From contig CAJXTX010000002.1 of the NCBI GenBank assembly GCA_913060705.1, positions 1 through 64,000 of the forward strand: DNA of 64,000 nucleotides, read 5' to 3'. The first letter of the stretch is position 1. Each line of letters opens with the position of its first letter. Positions 18,597 to 29,400 of this stretch are shown one piece after another. Position numbers and translations under genes: made by a program. The DNA comes from an uncultured Bacteroidota bacterium (GTDB lineage: Bacteria; Bacteroidota; Bacteroidia; Flavobacteriales; Flavobacteriaceae). The notes below the pieces were generated by a model. The model had not been told where the DNA came from, did no database searches, and worked only from the letters and a program-made list of their open reading frames with translations.

Positions 18597-19661
18597 ATGA
18601 CTACACCCTTGATTCTTGCCGTTCTTGTTTTAGTTGCGATTGCCATTTGGCAGTTGGCTAAGATTTTCGAACTTTCTCAGATGGGTGCTGATCGTGCAAA
18701 CGATCAGATAGCCAATGATTCAGACAATAAATACAATGGGTATTTGCTTTTTGCATTTCTTGTATTCATCTATGGGATTACCATTTTCAGCTTTGCCAAG
18801 TACGGTAAAATGCTTTTACCAATGCCGGCCTCAGAACATGGCGTTGATTATGATCGTTTGATGTGGATTTCGTTTGCCATTATCTTCTTTGTGCAAACGG
18901 TTACGCAGTTTTTACTGCACTATTTCGGGTATAAATACCGTGGTGAAAAGGGAAAGAAGGCATTATTCTATGCGGATAACGATAAACTCGAATTCATTTG
19001 GACTATCATCCCTGTGATTGTTTTGGCCAGTTTGATTCTATACGGATTGTATTCTTGGGTGAATATCATGGATATTAATGATGAGGACGATCCTCTTGTG
19101 GTAGAGCTTTATGCCCAACAATTTAACTGGACAGCCCGTTACGGAGGAGATGACAATGTTTTAGGTGACGCTAGCGTCCGCTTAATTGACATCAATAGCG
19201 CAAATGTTTTAGGATTAGATTCAGGTGATCCTAACGGTGCTGATGACGTGATTGTGAAAGAACTTCACTTACCAGTAGGGCGCAAGGTGAATTTCTTCAT
19301 GAGATCACAAGACGTATTACATTCAGCTTATATGCCTCACTTTAGAGCACAGATGAATTGCGTGCCCGGAATGGTTACTCAATTTTCATTCACGCCTACG
19401 GTGACTACTGAAGAAATGCGACTTCAACCGGAAATAGTTGACAAGGTGAAACGTACCAATGTTCTTCGTGCGGCACGTGCCGCTGAAGGAGATCCGAATA
19501 GTGATCCATGGGAATTCGATTACGTATTGCTTTGTAACAAGATTTGCGGAAAATCACATTACAACATGCAGATGAAGATCATTGTTGAGTCAGAAGAAGA
19601 CTTTAATAAATGGTTAAAGGAGCAGAAGACGTTTGGAGAAACTGTAACTGCTCTTCCTTAA
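18597..19661 (+). CDS. coxB: cytochrome c oxidase subunit II
   Basis: A 354-residue subunit II. An extra N-terminal membrane helix (about 5-25) comes before the usual two-helix hairpin (about 50-70 and 85-105), then the CuA cupredoxin domain. CuA ligands are visible: His in LHSAYMPHF, then CNKICGKSHYNM, with both cysteines, the second His and the Met in order. No fused heme c domain is present. An insert around residues 185-220 (LGDASVRLIDINSANVLG) enlarges the cupredoxin domain. It stands between actF and coxA, so complex III and oxidase are co-expressed. Confidence 0.95.
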   Translation: MTTPLILAVLVLVAIAIWQLAKIFELSQMGADRANDQIANDSDNKYNGYLLFAFLVFIYGITIFSFAKYGKMLLPMPASEHGVDYDRLMWISFAIIFFVQTVTQFLLHYFGYKYRGEKGKKALFYADNDKLEFIWTIIPVIVLASLILYGLYSWVNIMDINDEDDPLVVELYAQQFNWTARYGGDDNVLGDASVRLIDINSANVLGLDSGDPNGADDVIVKELHLPVGRKVNFFMRSQDVLHSAYMPHFRAQMNCVPGMVTQFSFTPTVTTEEMRLQPEIVDKVKRTNVLRAARAAEGDPNSDPWEFDYVLLCNKICGKSHYNMQMKIIVESEEDFNKWLKEQKTFGETVTALP

Positions 19662-19702
19662 ATTTGTAACTGAAAAAGAGAACAAAAAATTGTAAAGCTA
19701 TT

Positions 19703-21493
19703 ATGGCCCACGCAGCAGAACATCATCACAAAGAAACCTTTATTACAAAGTACATCTTTAGCCAAGATCACAAAATGATCGCTAAACAGTACTTGATTAC
19801 AGGTCTTATCATGGGAGCTATAGGTATTGCTATGTCTCTCCTCTTTAGAATGCAATTGGCATGGCCCGGTGAATCATCGGCAGTCTTTTCGGCCCTTTTG
19901 GGTAAATGGGCGCCCGACGGTGTTATGGATGCAGATATTTACCTCGCGCTGGTAACCATACACGGTACCATCATGGTATTCTTTGTACTTACGGCTGGAT
20001 TGAGTGGTACGTTCTCTAACCTTTTGATTCCGTTGCAAATCGGTGCGCGTGATATGGCCTCTGGCTTCTTAAATATGCTTTCGTACTGGCTATTCTTCAT
20101 TTCTTGTGCCATAATGCTAGGTTCTTTATTCGCTGAGGCAGGTCCTGCCGCCGCCGGATGGACGGTGTATCCGCCACTATCTGCATTACCACAGGCTCAG
20201 CCTGGTTCAGGAATGGGTATGACCCTTTGGTTGGTTTCAATGGCCATCTTCATCGCTTCATCGCTACTAGGTTCATTGAACTACATCGTTACCGTACTCA
20301 ACTTAAGAACAAAAGGGATGACCATGACGCGCATGCCGCTTACCATTTGGGCATTCTTTGTGACTGCTATCATTGGTGTGGTATCGTTTCCAGTCCTTCT
20401 TTCTGCGGCACTATTACTCCTTATGGACAGAAGCTTTGGAACCTCTTTCTTCTTATCGGATATCTTTATTCAGGGAGAGGTCTTGCACTATCAAGGAGGT
20501 TCTCCTGTATTGTACGAGCACCTTTTCTGGTTCTTAGGTCACCCTGAGGTATACATCGTGCTACTTCCGGCCTTAGGGATCACTTCTGAGGTAATGTCGA
20601 CGAACGCGCGTAAGCCTATTTTCGGATACCGCGCCATGATCGCTTCAATTTTAGGTATTGCTTTCTTGTCAACTATTGTATGGGGTCACCACATGTTCGT
20701 ATCGGGTATGAATCCTTTCTTAGGTTCAGTATTTACCTTTACAACGCTTCTGATTGCGATTCCATCAGCGGTTAAAGCCTTTAACTATATAACTACCTTA
20801 TGGAAGGGTAATTTGCAGTTGAATCCGGCTATGCTGTTTTCAATTGGATTAGTTTCTACTTTCATCACAGGAGGATTGACAGGTATCATCTTAGGGGATA
20901 GTACACTTGACATCAACGTTCACGATACCTACTTTGTTGTGGCTCACTTCCACTTAGTAATGGGTATCTCTGCACTCTATGGTCTTTTTGCTGGGGTATA
21001 TCACTGGTTCCCCAAGCTTTTCCAAGGAAGATTGATGAACAAAAATCTAGGATACATTCACTTTTGGGTGACTGCGGTTGCTTCATACGGAGTTTTCTTT
21101 CCAATGCACTTTGTAGGTATGGCGGGTGTTCCAAGACGTTACTACGAAAACACGGCCTTCCCTATGTTTGATGAGTTAGCAGATGTTCAAGTACTGATGA
21201 CCGTATTTGCACTTATTGCAGCGGCCGCCCAATTAGTTTTCGTTTACAATTTTATCCATTCTATTTTCTACGGTAAGCGTGGAGAGCAGAACCCATGGAA
21301 GTCGAACACCCTTGAATGGACAACTCCAACAGAGCACATTCACGGTAACTGGCCAGGTGAAATCCCTGAGGTTCATCGCTGGTCATACGATTACAGTAAG
21401 ACGTATGAAGACGGATCGTACATCATAGAGGGGCAAGATTTTGTGCCGCAAACGGTTCCACTTCAACCAAACGAAGAAGAATTGAATCATTAA
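19703..21493 (+). CDS. coxA: cytochrome c oxidase subunit I (aa3 type)
   Basis: A 596-residue heme-copper oxidase catalytic subunit with twelve or more membrane helices. The low-spin heme ligand is in TIHGTIMVFFVLTAG. The cross-linked HPEVYIVLLP motif (His and Tyr) marks CuB in an A-type oxidase. WGHHMFVSGM gives the two other CuB histidines, and HDTYFVVAHFHLVMG carries the heme a3 and heme a ligands. The Tyr and neighbouring residues fit an A-family proton-pumping enzyme. It is the last gene of the act-cox operon and is followed by a terminator. Subunits III and IV are encoded about 15 kb downstream. Confidence 0.97.
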   Translation: MAHAAEHHHKETFITKYIFSQDHKMIAKQYLITGLIMGAIGIAMSLLFRMQLAWPGESSAVFSALLGKWAPDGVMDADIYLALVTIHGTIMVFFVLTAGLSGTFSNLLIPLQIGARDMASGFLNMLSYWLFFISCAIMLGSLFAEAGPAAAGWTVYPPLSALPQAQPGSGMGMTLWLVSMAIFIASSLLGSLNYIVTVLNLRTKGMTMTRMPLTIWAFFVTAIIGVVSFPVLLSAALLLLMDRSFGTSFFLSDIFIQGEVLHYQGGSPVLYEHLFWFLGHPEVYIVLLPALGITSEVMSTNARKPIFGYRAMIASILGIAFLSTIVWGHHMFVSGMNPFLGSVFTFTTLLIAIPSAVKAFNYITTLWKGNLQLNPAMLFSIGLVSTFITGGLTGIILGDSTLDINVHDTYFVVAHFHLVMGISALYGLFAGVYHWFPKLFQGRLMNKNLGYIHFWVTAVASYGVFFPMHFVGMAGVPRRYYENTAFPMFDELADVQVLMTVFALIAAAAQLVFVYNFIHSIFYGKRGEQNPWKSNTLEWTTPTEHIHGNWPGEIPEVHRWSYDYSKTYEDGSYIIEGQDFVPQTVPLQPNEEELNH

Positions 21494-21516
21494 GATGCTG
21501 TATTCAAATTAAATAG

Positions 21517-21547
21517 AAAGCCCCACCTAGATGTGGGGCTTTTTTTG
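21517..21547 (+). terminator. intrinsic terminator of the act-cox operon
   Basis: The stem AAAGCCCCAC (21517-21526) pairs with GTGGGGCTTT (21533-21542) around a 6-base loop and runs into a T-tract. It lies 24 bases after the coxA stop. Confidence 0.9.
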
Positions 21548-21585
21548 TTGAAACCATTACCTTTAAGAAGATTAGCATACATACG

Positions 21586-22608
21586 ATGAATGAACATCTT
21601 GATCCATCAGGAGCCCACTACGGCAAAGAGGACTTTGACATAGAGCGTGTTTTGCGTCCTCAAGGTTTTGATGACTTCGCTGGGCAAGATTCGGTGCTTG
21701 AAAACCTCAAGATATTTGTAGAGGCTGCCAACCAGAGAGACGAGGCTTTAGACCACACTTTACTTCATGGTCCTCCGGGTCTGGGTAAAACTACCTTGGC
21801 TCACATCTTGGCCAATGAGTTGGATGTTGCCATCCGCGTTACTTCTGGTCCTGTTCTAGATAAGCCAGGAGACTTGGCCGGACTACTTACAAATCTTGAG
21901 GAACGAGATGTACTCTTTATTGATGAGATTCATCGATTAAGTCCGGTCGTAGAGGAATATTTGTACTCTGCCATGGAAGATTTCAAGATTGACATCATGA
22001 TTGAAACTGGTCCCAACGCACGTTCGGTTCAGATTCACCTTAAACCCTTTACCCTAATAGGGGCCACCACGCGCTCTGGACTACTTACCGCGCCCATGCG
22101 TGCTCGTTTTGGAATTCAGTCAAGACTCTCTTATTACAGCACCGAACTTCTATCTACGATCGCGACCCGCAGTGCTGAAATCCTAAAGGTAGAGATCAAA
22201 GAAGATGCAGCCATTGAAATTGCGCGCAGGAGCCGAGGTACGCCAAGGATTTGTAATGCGCTCCTTAGACGGATTAGAGATTTTGCTCAAATCAAAGGAA
22301 ACGGAATTATTGACCTTGAAATTGCGCGCTACGGACTTAAGGCCTTGAACGTCGATGCTTATGGTTTAGACGAGATGGACAATAAGATTCTTTCGACTTT
22401 AATCGACAAGTTCCAGGGAGGTCCGGTTGGAATCAACACTTTAGCGACGGCTGTTTCTGAAAATGCAGAAACGCTGGAGGAGGTCTACGAACCCTTTTTA
22501 ATTCAAGAGGGATTCTTGGTCCGTACTCCAAGAGGCCGTGAGGCTACAGCGCTCGCTTACAAACATCTCGGAAAAGACAAGGGAGCCACCCAAACCGGCT
22601 TATTTTAA
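21586..22608 (+). CDS. ruvB: Holliday junction branch migration helicase RuvB
   Basis: A 340-residue AAA+ motor that drives branch migration with RuvA. Walker A is GPPGLGKTT (about residue 64) and Walker B is LFIDEIHR. Sensor I is in LIGATTR, the arginine finger region is APMRARFG, and the C-terminal winged helix contains [10 protein letters not shown] and PFLIQEGFL. Length is normal. ruvA is present 3.3 kb downstream after queG and maeB, so the usual ruvAB pair is split here. Confidence 0.97.
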   Translation: MNEHLDPSGAHYGKEDFDIERVLRPQGFDDFAGQDSVLENLKIFVEAANQRDEALDHTLLHGPPGLGKTTLAHILANELDVAIRVTSGPVLDKPGDLAGLLTNLEERDVLFIDEIHRLSPVVEEYLYSAMEDFKIDIMIETGPNARSVQIHLKPFTLIGATTRSGLLTAPMRARFGIQSRLSYYSTELLSTIATRSAEILKVEIKEDAAIEIARRSRGTPRICNALLRRIRDFAQIKGNGIIDLEIARYGLKALNVDAYGLDEMDNKILSTLIDKFQGGPVGINTLATAVSENAETLEEVYEPFLIQEGFLVRTPRGREATALAYKHLGKDKGATQTGLF

Positions 22609-22624
22609 TAATTAAGTCAATCCC

Positions 22625-23566
22625 ATGCAGAAAGACGAACAGCTTGCTAAGCGATCGAGATTGATTAAACAAGCGGCTGAACGTCATGGATTTATGGCTT
22701 GTGGAATTGCTAAGGCAGAGTTTTTACACGACCATGCACCGAGATTAGAGCAGTGGCTAAAAGATCAGCGTCAAGCTACAATGTCTTACATGGAGCGAAA
22801 TTTTGACAAAAGACTTGATCCGCGTAAACTGGTAGAAGGTTCAAAGTCAGTTGTTTCGCTGCTTTTTAATTACTATCCTCCTGAGTCGGCCCGTTTGGGC
22901 CAAAGTCACTTTAAGATTTCAAAGTATGCCTATGGTGAAGACTATCACCGGGTGATCAAAGACAAACTCAAAGAAATGCTCAGTGAGCTCCGTGATGAAA
23001 TAGGACAAATCGAGGGTAGGGCTTTTGTAGATTCAGCTCCTATCCTAGAAAAGGCATGGGCAGAGCGCTCGGGTTTAGGATGGATCGCTAAGAATAGCAA
23101 TCTTATTAATAAACGTCAGGGCTCCTTTTTCTTTTTAGCTGAATTGATTATCGATCTTGAATGCGCCTATGATACTCCTATTACTACCGATCATTGTGGC
23201 AGTTGCACGGCCTGCATAGAGGCCTGTCCGACCGAAGCGATCGTCAGCCCAATGGTGGTAGATGCAGGGAAGTGTATTTCGTATTTTACCATCGAGTTAA
23301 AAGAGGCCATCCCTTCTTCTTTCAAAGGCTCTTTTGATGATTGGGCCTTCGGCTGTGATACCTGTCAAGACGTGTGTCCGTGGAATCGTTTTTCTTCTCC
23401 TCACAATGAACCTCGATTATTACCTACACCGGCTTTTCAAGAATTAGATGCGGCAGCTATGATTGAACTCACTGAAGAAACCTTTAAACAGGTATTTTCG
23501 AAGTCCGCCTTAAAGCGCACTAAGTTCAGTGGCTTAAAGCGTAATATCGATTTTTTGAGGCAGTAA
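22625..23566 (+). CDS. queG: epoxyqueuosine reductase QueG
   Basis: A 313-residue cobalamin-dependent iron-sulfur enzyme that performs the last step of queuosine synthesis in tRNA (Asp, Asn, His, Tyr). The two ferredoxin-type cluster motifs are intact: [12 protein letters not shown] and [26 protein letters not shown] and [27 protein letters not shown]-like text (here GWIAKN) are family signatures, with the catalytic Asp in FVDS. The C-terminal HEAT-like tail of longer QueG proteins is missing, which is normal for Bacteroidota. It starts 16 bases after ruvB. Confidence 0.95.
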   Translation: MQKDEQLAKRSRLIKQAAERHGFMACGIAKAEFLHDHAPRLEQWLKDQRQATMSYMERNFDKRLDPRKLVEGSKSVVSLLFNYYPPESARLGQSHFKISKYAYGEDYHRVIKDKLKEMLSELRDEIGQIEGRAFVDSAPILEKAWAERSGLGWIAKNSNLINKRQGSFFFLAELIIDLECAYDTPITTDHCGSCTACIEACPTEAIVSPMVVDAGKCISYFTIELKEAIPSSFKGSFDDWAFGCDTCQDVCPWNRFSSPHNEPRLLPTPAFQELDAAAMIELTEETFKQVFSKSALKRTKFSGLKRNIDFLRQ

Positions 23567-23582
23567 GGCTACCAAATTAAAT

Positions 23583-23590
23583 TATCTTTG
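23583..23590 (+). promoter_or_regulatory. -7 element for maeB (TATCTTTG)
   Basis: TATCTTTG matches the Bacteroidota -7 consensus and ends 26 bases before the maeB start. TTTTTTG at 23551-23557 lies 25 bases upstream, a little too far for an ideal -33 element. Confidence 0.45.
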
Positions 23591-23616
23591 ATTACTCAAT
23601 TATAACTGCATTCGAT

Positions 23617-25893
23617 ATGAGCAAAGCGCGATTAAGGCGCGAAGCTTTGGTCTACCACGCCAAACCTCAGCCAGGTAAAATCAAGATTGTTCCGACTAAG
23701 CCATACCAAACACAAAGAGACTTGGCGTTGGCCTACTCTCCTGGAGTTGCTGAGCCTTGTTTAGAGATAGAGAAGAATCCCAACGATGTGTACAAGTACA
23801 CCGCTAAAGGGAATGTGGTTGCGGTGATCTCTAATGGAACAGCCGTACTAGGTTTGGGTGACATTGGCCCTTTGGCTTCAAAGCCCGTAATGGAGGGTAA
23901 AAGCTTATTGTTCAAGATTTTTGCCGATATCGATGGTATTGATATTGAGGTCGACACCAAAGATGTAGACGCTTTTGTAGAGACAGTTAAACGCATAGCT
24001 CCAACTTTCGGAGGCATTAATCTAGAAGATATTAAGGCCCCTGAAGCCTTTGAGATTGAACGAAGGCTCAAAGAAGAGCTCGATATACCGGTGATGCATG
24101 ACGATCAACACGGAACCGCCATTATTTCTGCAGCGGCCTTGTTGAATGCCTTGGAACTCGCCGAAAAGAAAATAGAAGACGTACGTATAGTAGTCAGTGG
24201 GGCTGGAGCGGCTGCTATTTCATGTACTAAGTTGTACAAGGCTTTTGGTGCGCGCAGTGAAAACATTGTGATGCTTGACAGCAAAGGAGTGATTCAGAAG
24301 ACTAGAGAAAATCTAGATCCTTCAAAACTCGAATTTGCCACCTCTCGCACCATTGAGACATTAGAAGAGGCAATGGTAGATGCAGATGTATTTATCGGGC
24401 TTTCTATTGCAGACATTGTTTCTGAGAAAATGCTGTTAAGCATGGCAAAGAATCCCATAGTTTTTGCCATGGCGAATCCTAACCCAGAGATTGACTATAA
24501 CCTGGCCTTACGCACACGCGAAGACGTCATTATGGCCACGGGTAGGTCTGACCATCCGAATCAGGTCAATAATGTTCTAGGATTTCCATTCATCTTCAGA
24601 GGGGCGCTTGACGTTCGTGCCACTAAGATTAATGAAGAAATGAAGATGGCCGCTGTACGCGCATTAGCTGAATTGACGAAAGAGCCCGTCCCAGAACAGG
24701 TCAATATTACCTATGATATTACTAAGTTGAGTTTCGGACGCGAGTACATCATTCCAAAACCATTTGATCCGAGGTTGATTACGAAGATTCCTGCTGCCGT
24801 GGCGAAAGCGGCGATGGACTCGGGTGTCGCCCAAGAAGAAATTACAGATTGGGAACGTTATGAAGATGAGCTTATGGCCCGGTCTGGGACAGATAATAAA
24901 TTCATCCGTTCGCTTCACGATAAGGCCCGCTCAAATCCTAAGAAGGTTGTGTTTGCAGAAGCCGATCAGATCGATGTGCTCAAGGCAGCTCAATTTGTCT
25001 ATGACGAAGGCATTGCCATTCCTATTTTGCTAGGAGACAAAGAAGTAATCACAAGTCTAAAAGAAGAGTTAGAGTTCGATGCTGATCTACTTGTATTAGA
25101 TCCGGGTGAGGATGAAGAGCAAGAAAGACGTGATGCTTTCGCTGATCTTTTGTGGAAGAGAGGCGAGCGTAATGGGGTTCAGAAATACAGTGCAAGTGTA
25201 CGCATGGAGCACCGCAATTATTACGGTCCTATGATGGTGTTAGGCGGAGAGGCCGATGCGATGATTTCAGGTTATTCGCGTTCGTTCCCTAAAGTACTAC
25301 TTCCTGTGCTTGAAACCGTTGGTAGAGGGCCTGGCGTGAAACGGGCCTCTACAATGAATATCATGATTACGCCAAGAGGACCCATGTTTTTGGCAGACAC
25401 TGCGATCAATATCAATCCCTCAGCCGAAGAGTTGGCAGAGATCGCGGTTATGACAGCCAAAGAAGTAAAGGCCTTCGGATTTGAACCTGTTGTTGCCATG
25501 CTTTCTTTCTCGAATTACGGTTCGTCTAAACATCCAGAAGCCAAGAAGGTGAAAGAGGCTGTTCGACTGCTGCATCAAAATCATCCTGATCTCGTCGTGG
25601 ATGGAGAGATTCAGGCAGATTTCGCGCTCAATCAAGAAATGGGAGCGAAGACCTTTCCTTTCTCAAAATTGGCCAATCGACGCGTGAATACCCTTGTGTT
25701 TCCAAACCTAGATGCCGCTAACATTACCTATAAACTACTTAAAGAACTGCACGGAGTAAAATCTGTAGGTCCTGTCATGCTTGGGCTCGAAAAACCCATT
25801 CACATTTTGCAGCTGGGTGCCAGTGTTGAAGAAATAATCAATATGACGGCTATTGCAGTAATCGACGCGCAACTCAGAGAAAAATCTAAATAA
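23617..25893 (+). CDS. maeB: NADP-dependent malic enzyme with phosphotransacetylase-like C-terminus
   Basis: A 758-residue fusion of a malic enzyme (residues 1-425) and a phosphate acetyltransferase-like domain (430-758). The N-terminal part decarboxylates malate to pyruvate. [30 protein letters not shown], the metal-binding EDIKAPEAF and [10 protein letters not shown] are all present, as is the Rossmann GAGAAA. The C-terminal domain has [18 protein letters not shown] and [16 protein letters not shown] of the PTA family. In E. coli MaeB this domain is regulatory, binding acetyl-CoA, and lacks transacetylase activity. The gene lies between queG and ruvA. Confidence 0.95.
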   Translation: MSKARLRREALVYHAKPQPGKIKIVPTKPYQTQRDLALAYSPGVAEPCLEIEKNPNDVYKYTAKGNVVAVISNGTAVLGLGDIGPLASKPVMEGKSLLFKIFADIDGIDIEVDTKDVDAFVETVKRIAPTFGGINLEDIKAPEAFEIERRLKEELDIPVMHDDQHGTAIISAAALLNALELAEKKIEDVRIVVSGAGAAAISCTKLYKAFGARSENIVMLDSKGVIQKTRENLDPSKLEFATSRTIETLEEAMVDADVFIGLSIADIVSEKMLLSMAKNPIVFAMANPNPEIDYNLALRTREDVIMATGRSDHPNQVNNVLGFPFIFRGALDVRATKINEEMKMAAVRALAELTKEPVPEQVNITYDITKLSFGREYIIPKPFDPRLITKIPAAVAKAAMDSGVAQEEITDWERYEDELMARSGTDNKFIRSLHDKARSNPKKVVFAEADQIDVLKAAQFVYDEGIAIPILLGDKEVITSLKEELEFDADLLVLDPGEDEEQERRDAFADLLWKRGERNGVQKYSASVRMEHRNYYGPMMVLGGEADAMISGYSRSFPKVLLPVLETVGRGPGVKRASTMNIMITPRGPMFLADTAININPSAEELAEIAVMTAKEVKAFGFEPVVAMLSFSNYGSSKHPEAKKVKEAVRLLHQNHPDLVVDGEIQADFALNQEMGAKTFPFSKLANRRVNTLVFPNLDAANITYKLLKELHGVKSVGPVMLGLEKPIHILQLGASVEEIINMTAIAVIDAQLREKSK

Positions 25894-25902
25894 GACCCAC
25901 TC

Positions 25903-26493
25903 ATGATCACGCATTTATCAGGTAAACTCGTTGAGAAAAGTCCAACCCATGTGGTCATAGAATGCGTTGGAGTAGGATATCACCTTGATATTTCGCTCTA
26001 TACCTTTCAGCAGATTAAGGACGAAGAACAGATCCGTTTGTTTACCCACCTCCAAATTAGAGAAGACGCTCACACTTTATTTGGGTTTACTACAGCTTTT
26101 GAACGGAGTGTATTTCGGTTGCTTCTTTCTGTGAGTGGTATAGGAGCAAATACGGCTAGAACAATGCTTTCTTCGTTGGCCCCAGAAGAGATTCTTGAAG
26201 CGATTGTCAATGAGCAGGTACAGAAGATACAGTCTGTAAAGGGTATTGGGCAGAAAACGGCACAACGCGTATTACTAGACCTTCGTGATAAGGCCGTCCT
26301 GCTTATGCACGATCAACCGAATGTCGTTATGGCAAATACCTCTCAACTAGCGCATGCCGAAGAGGCAATGGCAGCTTTAGAGGTCTTAGGCTTTTCTAGA
26401 AAGGCCGTCTTCAAGGTCGTTGAACGCTTTGCAAAAGAAAACCCATCGGCAACGGTTGAAGAATTGATCAAAAACACTTTAAACGCACTTTGA
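25903..26493 (+). CDS. ruvA: Holliday junction DNA-binding protein RuvA
   Basis: A 196-residue RuvA, the tetrameric junction-binding partner of RuvB. The N-terminal OB-fold begins MITHLSGKLVEKSPTHVVIE. Two helix-hairpin-helix motifs are visible in LLLSVSGIGANTARTML and IQSVKGIGQKTAQRVLLDLRDK. The C-terminal three-helix domain (AEEAMAALEVLGFSRKAV) binds RuvB. It follows maeB by 9 bases, and its stop overlaps the TTG start of sprA. Confidence 0.97.
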   Translation: MITHLSGKLVEKSPTHVVIECVGVGYHLDISLYTFQQIKDEEQIRLFTHLQIREDAHTLFGFTTAFERSVFRLLLSVSGIGANTARTMLSSLAPEEILEAIVNEQVQKIQSVKGIGQKTAQRVLLDLRDKAVLLMHDQPNVVMANTSQLAHAEEAMAALEVLGFSRKAVFKVVERFAKENPSATVEELIKNTLNAL

Positions 26494-29400
26494 TTGGTAA
26501 GAGAATCCATGCTGTTATTACTGTAATTTATGTTGCCTTAGCAGCCTATTCTCAGTATACCTATAGCCAAGAACTCCCAGTTCTATCTCCTTACCCTATT
26601 CAAGAGATTTACGAGTACGATCCTGTAAATACTAGGTTTGTGAAACGCCCGGTAGTGGTTGAACAAACTTCGGGTTATCCGATGTATTTGTCGGTCACTG
26701 CATTTTATGAAGCGGTAAGAAGACAAACCATTGCCTCTAATTATCGTGACAAGACCGACGCGCTGTCTAAAGTGAATGATTCGCTTAACGCCTCTAAGAA
26801 AGACTTATTACCCACCTATTATGTGAATTCTGATTTTTTTGAGTCCGTCTTCGGGGGCAATACCATAACGGTCGCTACTAGTGGAGGGTTCAATTTTGAT
26901 ACAGGTGCTCTGGTTCAGCGGACAGAGAATCCCGGATTGGCATTGCGTAATCAGCGTTCAACCTTGCTTGATATCGACCAGCAATTTGATTTCAATCTCG
27001 ACGCACAAATTGGAGAGCGTTTAACCGTTAGCGCAGCCATCGATAGCAGGTCGGCCTTTAGCTTCGAAAATCTTTTTAAGCTCACCTATACTCCTCAAGA
27101 AGACGATTGGTTGCGCTCTATTGAATTTGGAAATGTAAGTCTGCCAATTCAAAGCACCCTGATGTCGGGTGCTCAAAATGTATTTGGGGTAAAGACAGAG
27201 TTTCAATTCGGAAGGACCCGACTTGCAGCAATTTACGGAGAACAACGGGCGCAGCGCACCAGCGTCCGGTCAGAAAATGGTAACGTAGTAAACCGTTTTG
27301 AGTTGAGCGCTATTGACTATGAAGAAAACACCCATTTCTTTCTCGCGCATTACTTTAGGGATCAATACGATGTAGCCTTAGAAAACTACCCTTTCATTGC
27401 CAGTAATGTTCAGATTACCCGAATGGAGGTTTGGGTAACCAACCGCCAACAGCAAACCGATAACGTTCGAAGTATCGTAGCCTTTCAAGATTTAGGAGAA
27501 TCCTTGCCTGAAAACGTTTCATTTGAAGCGCCAGAATCTTTTTACGCTTCGACGGGCACACTCCCAGATAACCGAGTAAACGCCTTAGATCCTGCCTTAA
27601 TTGGAGGGACTGGACTTTCTGCAGCGATTCGTGCACCGCGCTCTAATTTGGCTGAGTTAGACCTCTTGGGTCAGCGGCTTACCAATGGCGTACATTTCAC
27701 AAATTTAAATAACGCTAGAAAGCTAGAGGCTGGAGTGCACTACAGTTTCAATGCTCAACTCGGATATCTGTCTTTAAATCAACCCTTGAGCACCGATGAG
27801 GTACTTGCGGTTGCCTTTCAGTACACCTACAACGGTCAGGTGTATACCGTAGGAGAATTTTCTAATGACAACAGGCTCGGATCTGAAGAAAGTCTCGTTT
27901 TAAAACTCCTGAAAAGTACTATTACACGGGTAGAAGACCCGATATGGGATCTGATGATGAAGAATATCTACGCCATCGGTGCTTTTGGATTATCGGCTGC
28001 TGATTTTCAGCTCCAACTGCTCTATAAAGATCCTAGCCCTCGAAATTTTTTATCGCCCGCCGATGAGAATCTGCCTTGGCCAGATTCTTTTAAAGATCAA
28101 AGTCTTTTGCGCATTTTCAATTTCGATCGCCTTGATGCTTATGACAATGTCTCAGTAGAGGGAGATGGGTTTTTCGATTTTGTCGATGGTGTAACTGTAG
28201 ATGCCGAAAACGGTAGGATCATTTTTACAAAAACAGAACCTTTCGGATCCTTTCTCTTTTCAGCACTTAGGAGTTCGAGTGAAGAGATCTATGAAGACCT
28301 GGCTTCTTATAATGCCAACCAGCAGAAATTTGTATACCAAAGCCTTTACGGATTGACAAAAGCTGCAGCACTCCAAGATGCGAGCGCAAATCGATTTGCC
28401 ATTAAGGGTTCGTATGCAGGTGCTCAATTGAACGATCAAAGTAGTATCCCGCTTGGGGTGCTCTATGCCGTGCCCGGATCTGTTCAGGTGAGGGCAGGAG
28501 GTCGACTTCTCACTGAGGGTATTGATTATGAGGTGGATTACACCACTTCTTCGGTCATCCTTCTAGATCCCAGTATTGCGGCTTCTGGAGTTCCTATTGA
28601 CGTGACCGCTGAAGATGCCGGACAGCTTGGGCAATTGACCAGGCGATTTTTTGGCTTAACGGTAGATCATGAGTTTTCAGATAACTTCCAAGTTGGTGGC
28701 GCCTTGATGAATTTAAGGGAGCGGCCATTGACTCAAAAAGCGGCGTATGGGGTAGAACCCATCAATAACACTATGATAGGGGCTACCTTAAAGTACCACA
28801 AAGAAGTTCCCTTTTTAACACGACTGATCAATCAGTGGCCGACGATCGACACTGAGGCTCCCTCTGAGATCGCTATTCAAGCGGAGGTTGCAGCGCTGAT
28901 TCCTAGCGCCCCTGCAAATACATCATTCAATCAAGAAATCACAAGTTATATTGACGATTTTGAAGACACTCAACAATTCATAGATCTGACCGATCCTAAA
29001 GAATGGGTGCTTTCAAGTCATCCTGATGGCTTGACGGGTCTCGAGGCGATGCGTGATCGTGCGCGTCTTGCTTGGTATACTATCGATCCGCTTTTTTACG
29101 GCAGATCTAGGCCTGCTGGAATTACGGAGGCTATGCTTGGTGACAATCGAATGCGGAGGGTCTTCATTAATGAGGTTTACCCTGAAACGGATGTCATTCA
29201 GGGTCAAACCGCCGTTCAGCGGACCCTGGATGTAGCCTATTTTCCGAATGAAGCCGGACCGTACAATACAGCCTTTGATTTTAATCCAAATGCTACTTCT
29301 GGTCGCTGGGGAGGAACGATGCGGGCTTTCTCGAATACCAATTTTGAGCAGAGTAATATCGAGTATCTGCAGTTTTGGATGATGCATCCGGTTGAACCGG

